Shown: in pieces, positions 25,500 to 34,562 of the stretch
How the letters are laid out: every line of letters starts with the position of its first letter
Numbering within the stretch: position 1 is the first letter of the stretch
NCBI GenBank assembly: GCA_963843605.1
Contig: CAWJLA010000008.1
Coordinates: 372,001 to 436,000, forward strand
Direction: 5' to 3'
Origin: FEN-1297 sp963843605
Lineage (GTDB): Bacteria > Bacteroidota > Ignavibacteria > Ignavibacteriales > Ignavibacteriaceae
DNA length: 64,000 bases
The notes under the pieces: generated by a model
Databases searched by the model: none
Told to the model about the DNA's origin: nothing
Seen by the model: only the letters and a program-made list of their open reading frames with translations
Program-made: the position numbers and the translations under genes

Positions 25500-27746
25500 T
25501 TACTTTAAAAGGATCATTTTCTTCGTCTGTACAAACGATCCGGCAACAATCCGGTAATAATAAACTCCGCTTGCCAGATTAACGCCGTCGAAATTGATTT
25601 CATGCGCACCGGCGCTATATTCGCCGTCCGCCAAAGTTGCCACCTGCTGTCCCAGCTGATTATAGACAGAGATTCTCACCTTGCCGGAGGCCGGCAGCGT
25701 AAAATCGATCTTAGTGGAAGGGTTAAACGGATTCGGATAATTCTGAGAAAGCGAGAAGTACTTCGGTGTTAATACTACTTCATGTTTTACTCCTGATACT
25801 GTATAGCCGACGTAAGCGCGAATTAAATACTGGTAGGTAGTATTATTATCGGAAGTATAGTACAACCACCTTGGACTTCCTTTTGAGGGCTGAGTTTCAT
25901 ATGTAAAGCTGTAGGCAAAATCAGTGCCCGCCTTTTCTGTAAGCATAACTTCAGGATTATTCTTAGTGGGAATTACAAATGCCACCGCAAAAGGCTGATT
26001 TGTATAAATGTTTGTTGATGTCAAATCTATCTTCACCCAATTAGGCCACGGTACGGGATACGGGACAGGCGGCTTTGTAGAAATTGAAGCTGCAAAGGGA
26101 CCTGCCAGCTTCCGGCCCAGCGGCGTTACGCTGAAATTATTATTATATAAAAAGACGCCCCCTTGAATTGAACCGGCCTGTCTCAAACCTACTCTAACCG
26201 AATCAAGAACGCCTCCGTTAACACCGTTAAACACAACGCATACGGTATCGCCCGCCGGAAGATCCAGAAAACCGGTCGGTTCGGTACTGTCCCACTTAAG
26301 CTCCGTAACCGTATTAGATAAAACGCCTGTTGAAGTAAAATTTACGTTGGAAGTATTGGACTGGTCTGTATTTATAATTGCAAAATGGATAGCCTTGTAA
26401 GTAGTTCCGAAAGCAGGCTCGGAAAAAGTAGTTCCGAGAGTAACATCCTGAACACGGTTAGGAACATTATTGCCTATTTCAAGTGCTTTTATAATTGTAT
26501 TACCGCCGCTTCCCGAAAAATTTATACTCAAGTTACTTCCGTTGTTAAAAGAAATATAAGAAGCAGCCTGTCTTACGACACTTACGGATGAACTTATATT
26601 CGGATTTCCGTATGTTGTTGAAACCGAGCTTGGCAGTCCATGTAATTGGTATCCGTATGCGGTGTCGACGCTTCTGTCGTTAAGTTCGTTTGCAATTTCC
26701 CAATTAACAAAAACATCGTTAAAAGTTGTAGAATGTGATTGAGAGAATATTTTATCAAGTCCCGGCTCGCCCACTAACTGGTAGTTCGTAAAATCAAGTA
26801 CAATCTGTTTTAATATACCGGTTCCGTACTGCTCCTTAAGATATAAGAAATATCTCTGGGCCCTTGCATAGTCGTTTAATACGGCGGTATTGTCGTTTCT
26901 TCTCCAGTCGAGGAAATAATGATTAGGCTCATTGGCGTATAAATTCTGCATCGATGCCCCGAACCCGCATACTATTTCGGCTACCATTGACAAACCTTCG
27001 TTAACAAATGTTACTTCCGCCGTGCTCTTATGATAATTCCAGTTTATCATATGCTGAAATTCGTGCGCTGCTGTGCTTAATGCGGTATTTAAACCGGACT
27101 CGGTTGTAAGATCTGTCGGATAAGCATCCATATAATACATCTCGGCATTGTTTGTACCGACTTCGTTGGAAGAGTTAAAAAATCCTGCTACATAGCCGCC
27201 GCCTATTGTGGAATCATAACCGTCCCTGATATCCTGAATTAAGATAATTATTTTCGGATCACCGTCAACATTCGGAGGGCTGCCGAATGTGTCGACATCC
27301 GTCTGGAAAATTCCTTTATTTGGATCATTAGGAGTTTTATTGTCCCAATAGTTAACAACCGAATCAACCGCGGCCGCGTTTACTGTTTTTCCCCATACAT
27401 CATTAGCGACAAAAACATAGCAGTTAGTTCCTACGGCTTGGCATGTGGACGGTACCAGATAAGTTTTTTCCGGAGTAGTAGTCAGATCCCATGAAGTCCA
27501 TGTTTTCTGATCACCGACTGTAAAGCTCCAAGCCGTTATTTTTTGCAAAGCTTTTTTTTGAAAATAATCCGGGTTGTCTTTGAGGAACTGCGCAACTTTC
27601 AAATCCTGCTGTCTTTCAAATTCTCCGGCAGGCACCGGATAGCTTTTAGGTAATTGTTTTTCCTCCGTCGCTTTTTTAATAACCGCCTGGGAAAAACCCA
27701 TCGATGCAAATAATACAATAAACAAAAGTGTAAAATAATTGCGCAT
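25500..27746 (-). CDS. Secreted M30-like zinc metalloprotease with T9SS C-terminal sorting domain
   Basis: Exported protease. A signal peptide (MRNYFTLLFIVLFASMGFSQ) is followed by a pro-region (30-90) and a catalytic domain with the zinc motif His228-Glu229-x-x-His232 in AAHEFQHMINWNYH and a downstream NEGLSMVAE, as in hyicolysin-type (M30) peptidases. A beta-rich region follows. The C-terminal ~80 residues start FSLSQNYPNPFNPSTKIDF and contain YNQLGQQVATLADG and GVYYYRIVAG, the type A T9SS sorting domain of Ignavibacteria. The protein is therefore probably released or anchored on the cell surface. Target substrates are unknown. Confidence 0.88.
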   Translation of the reverse strand: MRNYFTLLFIVLFASMGFSQAVIKKATEEKQLPKSYPVPAGEFERQQDLKVAQFLKDNPDYFQKKALQKITAWSFTVGDQKTWTSWDLTTTPEKTYLVPSTCQAVGTNCYVFVANDVWGKTVNAAAVDSVVNYWDNKTPNDPNKGIFQTDVDTFGSPPNVDGDPKIIILIQDIRDGYDSTIGGGYVAGFFNSSNEVGTNNAEMYYMDAYPTDLTTESGLNTALSTAAHEFQHMINWNYHKSTAEVTFVNEGLSMVAEIVCGFGASMQNLYANEPNHYFLDWRRNDNTAVLNDYARAQRYFLYLKEQYGTGILKQIVLDFTNYQLVGEPGLDKIFSQSHSTTFNDVFVNWEIANELNDRSVDTAYGYQLHGLPSSVSTTYGNPNISSSVSVVRQAASYISFNNGSNLSINFSGSGGNTIIKALEIGNNVPNRVQDVTLGTTFSEPAFGTTYKAIHFAIINTDQSNTSNVNFTSTGVLSNTVTELKWDSTEPTGFLDLPAGDTVCVVFNGVNGGVLDSVRVGLRQAGSIQGGVFLYNNNFSVTPLGRKLAGPFAASISTKPPVPYPVPWPNWVKIDLTSTNIYTNQPFAVAFVIPTKNNPEVMLTEKAGTDFAYSFTYETQPSKGSPRWLYYTSDNNTTYQYLIRAYVGYTVSGVKHEVVLTPKYFSLSQNYPNPFNPSTKIDFTLPASGKVRISVYNQLGQQVATLADGEYSAGAHEINFDGVNLASGVYYYRIVAGSFVQTKKMILLK

Positions 27747-27787
27747 GAGTGACCTCGTTTAATTTTTTAAACTCTTAAAAATAGATT

Positions 27788-28120
27788 TTATCGGGACCCG
27801 GCAGGTATTAATTCAACTTTTTCTACTTTAAGTACCTTTTGTTTCATGTTATTTGTAGATATGCTGCTGAAGTAAATTTTAGCGGTTCTGCCCTGGTTAT
27901 TATAAATTGTTTCTTTAGCTTTACCTGTACAATCAAGTATGAACAGTCCGTCTTCGTTTCTTAAGGCTAATTCTGCAAAGGGTTCGTTATTAACCATTTG
28001 TATTTGTCCGGTAACTGTTTTTTCGCTCATATTATTTTTTGATGAAGAACAACCTACCGTAAAAAGGAGAACAAAAAAAGATAAAAAAACGGAAGCATTA
28101 AACGCAGAAATTTTAGGCAT
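27788..28120 (-). CDS. Small lipoprotein of unknown function
   Basis: A lipoprotein signal peptide ends in FTVGCSSS, with the lipidated cysteine at residue 24. The mature ~85 residues look like a single small beta domain (TGQIQMVNNEPFAELALRNE, then DGLFILDCTGKAKET), resembling OB-fold-like lipoproteins that have no assigned role. It lies 41 bases upstream of the metalloprotease gene on the same strand, so they may share a transcript. Confidence 0.8.
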   Translation of the reverse strand: MPKISAFNASVFLSFFVLLFTVGCSSSKNNMSEKTVTGQIQMVNNEPFAELALRNEDGLFILDCTGKAKETIYNNQGRTAKIYFSSISTNNMKQKVLKVEKVELIPAGSR

Positions 28121-28392
28121 AGAATTATCCTGTTTTTAATTTTATGCGAGGAAACGGTATTGCATAATTATTGTCGAAATTTTATAAAATTAGTTTAATT
28201 TACTTTTAATTACGGCATAGCCGTAAACAGCAAACCGGAAGAAGTCTTACATAAGGAATAATTGCAAATAGAAAGTTAATTCCCTTTAGTATATTAAATG
28301 GAACGAGAGTAAGGTTAAACATTATTTATAAAAGTCACTGTGACTGGTATCTCCGGTATTAAATAATTGTCCTTTAAAAATTCGAATGATCG
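28121..28392. other. Intergenic stretch with short palindrome
   Basis: No gene is seen. AGTCACTGTGACT at 28333-28345 is a palindrome around a central T, a size typical of a dimeric regulator site. It lies downstream of the TM-helix channel gene and upstream of the lipoprotein gene. No partner is suggested by the sequence. Confidence 0.35.
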
Positions 28393-29049
28393 TTATTCGT
28401 CACCCAGAGCATCCTGCAGCTTCTTTATAAAATCTTTACCTCCAACAGCAGCCAGAACAACCGTCAAAGCTCCGAGAGAAATAAAAATGGTGGCAAAACC
28501 AATAACCACTATTTCGCGTGCGATATCCAGTTCAACCATGGCCATAGCAGAAAAGAAAACCAGCATAACGGATTTTACAAAGCCGGTTATCAAAACAGCC
28601 CGCGGCACTTTTTCTTTTATTAAAGATCTCTGTACGGCTCTGGACGACCATCCGGAAATAAACCAGCCTAGGGTAAAAATAAGCAGCGAGACCAGTATTT
28701 TCGGTACATAAAAAATTATCCTTTCCAGGACTGCCGAAAATATGGACAATTTCCATGTATTTAAAGCATCGTTGAAAAAGATGATGAAGATTATAAAAAA
28801 AGCAATATTTCCGATATAATTATAGAAGCTGTATCTTATATCGGCTTTCGCAAAGTCTTTTCCCCATTTGAAACTGACTAAAAATCTTTCCAGTCTTAAC
28901 AGCACCGCAATTTGAATTATAAATCTTTTCACTATCCAGCCAAGCAGCCAGCCGATTGCAACAAGAGCCAGTCCCCCAAATAAATTAGGCAAATAACCTA
29001 TAATGTTTTTACCCAAATCGGAAAAAACCTGACTGAAACTACTATCCAT
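28393..29049 (-). CDS. MscS-like conserved TM-helix membrane protein
   Basis: Integral membrane protein of 218 residues with about four to five helices (LFGGLALVAIGWLLGWIVKRF, first one, split here at LGWIVKRF; then IAFFIIFIIFFNDAL, VSLLIFTLGWFISGW, VMLVFFSAMAMVELD, and FATIFISLGALTVVLAAVGG). The repeated LLIF-LGW pattern with basic residue after the helix matches the 'conserved TM helix' family related to small-conductance mechanosensitive channels. There is no large C-terminal MscS domain. Its start overlaps the end of the APC-USP gene by eight bases, so they are translated together. Confidence 0.78.
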   Translation of the reverse strand: MDSSFSQVFSDLGKNIIGYLPNLFGGLALVAIGWLLGWIVKRFIIQIAVLLRLERFLVSFKWGKDFAKADIRYSFYNYIGNIAFFIIFIIFFNDALNTWKLSIFSAVLERIIFYVPKILVSLLIFTLGWFISGWSSRAVQRSLIKEKVPRAVLITGFVKSVMLVFFSAMAMVELDIAREIVVIGFATIFISLGALTVVLAAVGGKDFIKKLQDALGDE

Positions 29050-31312
29050 TTTTCGCTCCTTCCAATTTATACGGTTTTAATAAAGACAACCAGAAAGACG
29101 GTCTTTCCTCGTATTCTTTAGCCCAGATAACCGGACATTTGACCTGCTCGGTAATTTCCTGAGCAAGAGATTTTGCCAAAAGTAATTCCAGGAAGTCGCC
29201 CGTTCTTCCGCCCATTAACATTAAATCCGCATGCTTTGATCTTCTTAAAAGTCCGCGGAGTATATCAGTATCGTATACGGGTTCTATGTTTGCCTCAAGA
29301 GAAAATTCTTGCATAGATTGTTTCACCTTGTTTATTTTTTCCTCGCGCTCGCTTTTAGGAAGAGCCGGATCAAGTACTATAGCAATATGAAGCTTTGCAT
29401 GGAATAACTCAGAAAGGTAAGGAGCTATTTCGGTTGCAAGCATTGTATGAGCATCCGGGCTGTACGGGATGAGTATGTTCCTCACATTTTCCGGAATAAA
29501 ATCGCCGTGCAGTACCGCAACTTCCGTAGGTGCTTTTTGTATTACAGTATCAATCAGCGACGAGAACATCCTGTCGAAAAACGTTGGTTGTTTTTGTCTT
29601 CCCGAAACAATAAAATTACATCCTTCTTCTATTGCAGTATCAATGATTCCCTGCGATACACGGTGAGAAACTTTAACCAGAGTTCTGACCGGCAAACCTG
29701 CGGCATTTACAATTGATTCGGCCTTATCTAGTATGGGTTTTACAAGCTCCGTTGCATCCATCCCCGCCATGAGTTTTTTTCCTTCTTCCACTTCAACAAC
29801 GTTGAGAAGAAGTATCCTGCCGCTATTCTTTTTTGCAATTGCAATTGCAATTGAAACCATGCCAGGCATTGTTTTTTCATTCGACAAACAAACCAGAATG
29901 GTATATTCTTTCCTCTCTATTCTTTCAAGCGCGTTTACCTTCCTTATATATTCAACTTCACGGCCCGAGGCATAAAATTTAAATACTAGTAAGCCTAGCG
30001 CAATCCAAATAATAGTAACTATCCACGCAATTAAGCTGTAGTTAAACATGTAAATAGCTATGAACAGAAGCATGGCAATACCGACTATAGAAAGGTACGG
30101 ATACAGAGGGACGAAAAATCCGCGGTCCAGGTCGGGTCTTTTCTTCCTTAGTTTGATCATTGCTAAATTAACCTGAAGAAACAGCAGCAGGAACATTATA
30201 TCGGCAGCACTTGCCACATCCTCGATAGGCAGAGATATTGCCATTAGGACGATAAGGAAAAGTGAGATTAATATTCCCCAATGCGGAGTAAAATTTTTCT
30301 TATGTACTTTACTGAAGAATGTAGGAAAATTCCTATCCCGCCCCATAGCAAAAGCCACTCTGGAAGAAGAAAATATTGTGGCATTTAAAGCGGACATAGT
30401 CGAAATCAATCCTCCGAATAAAAGCATTATTCCGCCGCCATTAAAAAAGTTTCTTGCAACATCCACAAGTGCAATTTCTTTTTTCTCTGCAAGGTAGGCC
30501 CAGGGCGTCATGTTGCCAGGGTGTACCGAACCTATAGCGGTAACAGCGACAAGAAGATAAATTGGTATAACAATAGCCAGTGAAAGGAAAACGGCTTTGG
30601 GAATGTTTTTTTTAGGGTTCTTTATTTCTTCGGAGCTTTGAGCTATTACCTCAAAACCCTGGAATGCGATAAAAGTAAGTCCCATTGCTTTAAAAACCCC
30701 GCCCCAGCCGTTGGGCATAAACGGATTGAACGTAGAAAGGATGTCGGGTTTTCTCAGCATCAGCTCTATGCCGAATCCGATAAAAATAGCGAGTATAACT
30801 ATTTTAGTAATTGTTACAAGATTACCAATTTTACCGGCTTCGGATGCACCTCTAAAATTTACATATCCGAAAACAATCGCTGCAACTGCCGCTAAAAGTT
30901 TTTGCGGCGAAATAAAACCCCATTGAGGAACGTTAATTGCAAATTCTTTGAACACTAATTCGAAATATGCGCCGAAACCCAGTGCATACAAGCTGCAGGC
31001 AACTGCATGTGCAAACCATCCCATCCAGCCGGATATAAATCCGTTCCATTTAGGAAGTCCTTCTTTCACCCACAGATAACCTCCGCCGGCATCGTGATAA
31101 CAAGATCCCAATTCCGCATAAGACATGGCGGTTAGGAGCGCGACTATTCCGTTCAATACAAAAGTTACGATAATTGCCGGGCCCGCCACCCCTGCCGCAA
31201 TACCAATAAGAACAAAGATGCCGGCGCCTATCATAGCGCCCACTCCGATAAGAGTAGCATCCATCAGGCTCATTTCCCGGCTTAACCGCACCTCGGTATC
31301 GAATTTTTTCAT
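29042..31312 (-). CDS. APC-family amino-acid permease fused to tandem universal stress protein domains
   Basis: Twelve-helix amino-acid/cation permease with a cytoplasmic regulatory tail. The first ~450 residues form the APC transporter, with IGVGAMIGAGIFVLIGIAAG in helix one and FIAFQGFEVIAQSSEEIKNP. Residues about 465-600 and 605-750 are universal stress protein-like folds: YTILVCLSNEKTMPGM with NFIVSGRQKQP, and NILIPYSPDAHTMLA with LMLMGGRTGDFLELLLAKSL. The second has a G-x2-G-x9-G-like nucleotide-binding pattern. Such fusions suggest transport controlled by ATP or AMP. It precedes the small channel-like membrane protein in one operon. Confidence 0.88.
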   Translation of the reverse strand: MKKFDTEVRLSREMSLMDATLIGVGAMIGAGIFVLIGIAAGVAGPAIIVTFVLNGIVALLTAMSYAELGSCYHDAGGGYLWVKEGLPKWNGFISGWMGWFAHAVACSLYALGFGAYFELVFKEFAINVPQWGFISPQKLLAAVAAIVFGYVNFRGASEAGKIGNLVTITKIVILAIFIGFGIELMLRKPDILSTFNPFMPNGWGGVFKAMGLTFIAFQGFEVIAQSSEEIKNPKKNIPKAVFLSLAIVIPIYLLVAVTAIGSVHPGNMTPWAYLAEKKEIALVDVARNFFNGGGIMLLFGGLISTMSALNATIFSSSRVAFAMGRDRNFPTFFSKVHKKNFTPHWGILISLFLIVLMAISLPIEDVASAADIMFLLLFLQVNLAMIKLRKKRPDLDRGFFVPLYPYLSIVGIAMLLFIAIYMFNYSLIAWIVTIIWIALGLLVFKFYASGREVEYIRKVNALERIERKEYTILVCLSNEKTMPGMVSIAIAIAKKNSGRILLLNVVEVEEGKKLMAGMDATELVKPILDKAESIVNAAGLPVRTLVKVSHRVSQGIIDTAIEEGCNFIVSGRQKQPTFFDRMFSSLIDTVIQKAPTEVAVLHGDFIPENVRNILIPYSPDAHTMLATEIAPYLSELFHAKLHIAIVLDPALPKSEREEKINKVKQSMQEFSLEANIEPVYDTDILRGLLRRSKHADLMLMGGRTGDFLELLLAKSLAQEITEQVKCPVIWAKEYEERPSFWLSLLKPYKLEGAKNG

Positions 31313-31533
31313 TAAAATACTCTTTGATTTTTAGAAGAATTTTAATTGTTCTGGATTTTAATATCAAAATATAAAAAGTAATTAACACAAACATTAACAT
31401 TTTTCAAAAAAATAATTTAGCGCTCTTAAACACAGCAATAATTATTGATTGGTTTAAAGAATATATTTTTAATATTTTTCCGTTGAATAGAATTTATTAT
31501 CTCTTAAATGTTAAAAGGAGAATGGGAGATAAA

Positions 31534-31821
31534 ATGGAAATTGAAGTTAAGCACGATACAAAGAATCAAAAATTTTATGACGTTATCGACGGAAAAGAGG
31601 CGTATCTGCAGTATATAGTAATAAATACTCATACGATAAACATGATAAAAACATACGTCCCTAACGAATTAAGAGGTCGGGGCATTGCCGGAAAAATTGT
31701 GGAAGAAGCTTTAAAATACGCTAAGCAGAATTTTTACAGCGTTATACCTTCCTGTTCATATGTGGAAGATTATATTAATAAACATGAAGAATACGATAAT
31801 ATAAGGCTCTACAAATACTAA
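31534..31821 (+). CDS. YidJ-like small GNAT acetyltransferase
   Basis: Short N-acetyltransferase of 95 residues. The core shows YLQYIVINTHTINMIKTYVP, then ELRGRGIAGKIVEEAL (acetyl-CoA binding motif R-x-x-G-x-x-x-x) and SYVEDYINKHEEY at the end. This minimal fold belongs to the YidJ/NATD1-like group, whose substrates are unknown. The ATG at 31534 is chosen because GGGAG lies about five bases upstream; earlier in-frame starts (ATG at 31522, TTG at 31483) have worse spacing. A bidirectional terminator separates it from osmC. Confidence 0.85.
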   Translation: MEIEVKHDTKNQKFYDVIDGKEAYLQYIVINTHTINMIKTYVPNELRGRGIAGKIVEEALKYAKQNFYSVIPSCSYVEDYINKHEEYDNIRLYKY

Positions 31822-31850
31822 AGCCGTACCTAAGCGGGTACGACTTTAAT
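31820..31850. terminator. Bidirectional terminator between GNAT and OsmC genes
   Basis: AAAGCCGTACC (31820-31830) pairs with GGTACGACTTT (31837-31847) with one mismatch. A T-rich stretch follows on the plus strand and A-rich sequence precedes, so a hairpin with flanking T-runs exists in both directions. It lies exactly between two convergent genes, as expected for a shared terminator. Confidence 0.65.
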
Positions 31851-31862
31851 TTAACCCGTATT

Positions 31863-32291
31863 CTACTTCAATTTTGCAGTCAGAATTATTTCCGTCCCTG
31901 TCAAAGCTTTTGAAACAGGACATCCTTTTTTCGAATCTTCGGCATGTTTATGAAAAGTAGCTTCATCAATTCCGTCAACATCGGCAACCGTATCTATTTC
32001 GATTTTTGTAATAGTGAAACCGCTGTCTAGCTTTACGATATGAACCTTATCTTCGGTTTTAACCGAATTGACTTTAAACCCTGCGCCCGATAGTCCGTTG
32101 GCAAGAGCCATAGAGAAACATGCTGCATGCGCGGCGCCTATCAATTCTTCCGGATTTGTTTCATTTCCCTGTTCAAATCGGGATACAAAATTATAAACTA
32201 CGTTATTTAAAACTCCGGATTCAGTTGTTATATTACCGCTGCCGCTTTTCAAATCACCGCGCCATTCGGCTGAAGCTTTTCTAACTGGCAT
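31863..32291 (-). CDS. osmC: OsmC-family organic hydroperoxide reductase
   Basis: Cysteine-based peroxiredoxin-like protein that reduces organic hydroperoxides. The protein is 142 residues long, with the OsmC pattern RKASAEWRGDLKSGSGNITT, NPEELIGAAHAACFSMALA (first redox cysteine in AACF) and SKKGCPVSKALTG (second cysteine in GCPVS). The overall layout fits the OsmC rather than the Ohr subgroup. ATG start. It is transcribed alone toward the GNAT gene. Confidence 0.92.
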   Translation of the reverse strand: MPVRKASAEWRGDLKSGSGNITTESGVLNNVVYNFVSRFEQGNETNPEELIGAAHAACFSMALANGLSGAGFKVNSVKTEDKVHIVKLDSGFTITKIEIDTVADVDGIDEATFHKHAEDSKKGCPVSKALTGTEIILTAKLK

Positions 32292-32444
32292 ATTTTATTC
32301 CTTTCATTTTTTTATTCAAGTTGATTCCCTTTTCGCAGTACGGAATTATAACATTTTACATTCAACTTGTCAAAAAAATTTAATGAATTTTAAACATGTA
32401 TCACATCAAATGGTTATTAAATATTAAATCGTGATTTTTAAAAT

Positions 32445-32939
32445 TTAAGGATAAAATCGTAAACCGAATGCGGCATCCACGGCTGAACCGAAAGAGGGGG
32501 TAATACCGACAAGCATTCCTACCTCGAAGTAAATCTCAAGGGGCGATCGCTGCGGTTCAAAATTAACACCGAACAAGCCTCTTATACCGAATCCGGTACC
32601 GTTTTCATGCACATAAAATCCTTGTGAATTTTGATACCAGAAACCGTGTCCTTTACCGAAACCCAGCGCGGCGCCCGGTCCGGCGTAAAGCGTAACTAAC
32701 CTCGAATTAAATGCATTAAAATGCCATAAATAATCCACATCAATCCTCGGGCTGCCGAAATAAGAAGTCCCGAGGTCGACAACCCAGGCGTTTTCGGGTT
32801 GCGTCCAGAACTTGGCAGTTAAACCCGACGGATCGCCAAGCATAATACCGAATCCTATTTTCTTTCCCTGAGGTGATTGTGCAAATGCTGAAGCAGTTAT
32901 TATCAAGAATACAGATAATAAAAATAATAATCGTCGCAT
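32445..32939 (-). CDS. Small secreted outer-membrane beta-barrel-like protein
   Basis: A signal peptide (RRLLFLLSVFLIITASAFAQ) is followed by about 145 residues of alternating small strands with turns, starting GKKIGFGIMLGDPSGLTAKF and including DVDYLWHFNAF, GPGAALGFGKG and FGIRGLFGVNF. The pattern IMLGDPSGLTAKFW is seen in small barrel proteins of Bacteroidota-like genomes. The ATG at 32939 is used because the signal peptide starts there; a longer frame to 33041 has no support. Function unknown. Confidence 0.78.
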   Translation of the reverse strand: MRRLLFLLSVFLIITASAFAQSPQGKKIGFGIMLGDPSGLTAKFWTQPENAWVVDLGTSYFGSPRIDVDYLWHFNAFNSRLVTLYAGPGAALGFGKGHGFWYQNSQGFYVHENGTGFGIRGLFGVNFEPQRSPLEIYFEVGMLVGITPSFGSAVDAAFGLRFYP

Positions 32940-33246
32940 GATAATTCCTTTAATTGATATTCGTGTTTTTATTATTTTATCATCCCTCCGGCCGCTGCGA
33001 ATATGCGTATCATTTCTTAATGAAGTTTTAATATAACTCACATTTCAAAAACAATTTACGGAATGAATAATTTCAAGCAATTAAAATTAAACGCTTTACC
33101 TTTTATTTCATAATCAGAATTCACGAAAATATGTGACTCTTATTAAATGCTATACTTATTTGATTGCAATAGTGAAAATAATTTCTAATCTTAACTGCGC
33201 GGAGAATCATTAATATAATTTAAACTAATTTAAACCGAGGTGTATC
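32940..33246. other. Divergent intergenic stretch upstream of egtB
   Basis: Nothing recognised. It is strongly AT-rich and should contain the divergent promoters of the barrel protein and of the ergothioneine operon. CGAGG lies eight bases before the egtB start. Confidence 0.3.
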
Positions 33247-34545
33247 ATGAATACACAAACGGAATCTGTAGCTCAAAACGAAATTGACGATAAAAATTTT
33301 CTACTTGAAAGATTTCAAACTGTAAGAAAGTTTACAAACTCACTTTGTAAAAATCTTGAAACCGAAGATTATGTGGTTCAGGCTATGCCGGACGTAAGTC
33401 CTACCAAATGGCATCTGGCGCATACCAGCTGGTTTTTTGAAGCCTTTGTATTGGCTCGTGCTGATACCGGATATAAGTTTTTTAACCCGGTCTATAAATA
33501 CCTGTTTAATTCATATTACGTGCAGATGGGAGAAAGATTTACAAGATCTCGCCGCGGTCTGCTTTCACGCCCTACCGTAAAGGAAGTATTTGAATTCAGA
33601 GATTATATAGATAAAAGAATTTCGGAATTTATATCAGGATGCGGTCCTGAGTTGTATTCTAAATTCAGCGGTATAATTGAAATAGGAATTCATCATGAAC
33701 AGCAGCATCAGGAATTACTGGTAACCGATATTAAGAATGTTTTTTCGATCAATCCATTATATCCGGTACTGATTAGCAAAGAGATTCAAAGCACCGAATC
33801 AATCCCCAAGATGGAGTGGATCGGCATTGACGGCGGTTTATATAATATCGGACATAACGGAAACCGGTTTGCCTACGATAACGAAACACCTGCTCACAGG
33901 GAGTATACGGACAATTATCTTATGGGTTCGAGATTAATTACCAACTGGGAATATTTAGATTTCATAAACGATAAAGGTTACCTCACTCCCGAACTCTGGC
34001 TGTCAGACGGCTGGGCCGCAGTAGATAGAGAAAAATGGGAAGCGCCGATGTATTGGACAAAGATAGACGGAGAGTGGTTCAATTATAAACTAAACGGGTT
34101 TCAAAAGGTTGATCTTAACGAACCTGTCTGCCATGTTAGTCATTTTGAGGCCGATGCGTTTGCCCGTTGGTCAGGCGCAAGGCTGCCCACAGAAACCGAG
34201 TGGGAGATAGCTGCTGGAGATATCCGTCCAAATGGGAATTTTGTTGAGCAAGGAAATTTTCACCCTGTTGTTTTAAATGACGAAGCAGGAGACGGCAAGA
34301 TTCATCAGATGTACGGCGATGTTTGGGAATGGACCGGCAGTTCGTACCTGCCTTATCCCGGATATAAACCGCTTCCGGGAGCTTTAGGAGAATACAACGG
34401 GAAATTTATGTCGGGACAAATGGTCTTACGCGGCGGCTCATGCGCTACATCGGAATCTCACATAAGAAAAACTTACAGAAATTTTTTCCCGCCTTCGGCA
34501 AGATGGCAGTTTATGGGAATAAGACTTGCGAAGGACATTGAATAA
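33247..34545 (+). CDS. egtB: Ergothioneine biosynthesis sulfoxide synthase EgtB
   Basis: Non-heme iron enzyme that joins a thiol donor (gamma-glutamylcysteine or cysteine) to hercynine with oxygen, forming the sulfoxide precursor of ergothioneine. The N-terminal DinB-like domain supplies the iron ligands: His59 or His56 in KWHLAHTSWFFEAF, and His150 and His154 in IGIHHEQQHQELL. The C-terminal FGE-sulfatase domain (about 190-430) shows PAHREYTDNYLMGSRLITN, ARLPTETEWEIAAGD, GDVWEWTGSSYLPYPGY and LRGGSCATSESHIRKTYRNF. At 432 residues it has typical length. egtD starts 17 bases after its stop. Confidence 0.93.
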   Translation: MNTQTESVAQNEIDDKNFLLERFQTVRKFTNSLCKNLETEDYVVQAMPDVSPTKWHLAHTSWFFEAFVLARADTGYKFFNPVYKYLFNSYYVQMGERFTRSRRGLLSRPTVKEVFEFRDYIDKRISEFISGCGPELYSKFSGIIEIGIHHEQQHQELLVTDIKNVFSINPLYPVLISKEIQSTESIPKMEWIGIDGGLYNIGHNGNRFAYDNETPAHREYTDNYLMGSRLITNWEYLDFINDKGYLTPELWLSDGWAAVDREKWEAPMYWTKIDGEWFNYKLNGFQKVDLNEPVCHVSHFEADAFARWSGARLPTETEWEIAAGDIRPNGNFVEQGNFHPVVLNDEAGDGKIHQMYGDVWEWTGSSYLPYPGYKPLPGALGEYNGKFMSGQMVLRGGSCATSESHIRKTYRNFFPPSARWQFMGIRLAKDIE

Positions 34546-34562
34546 TTTTAAAAGGAATTTAT

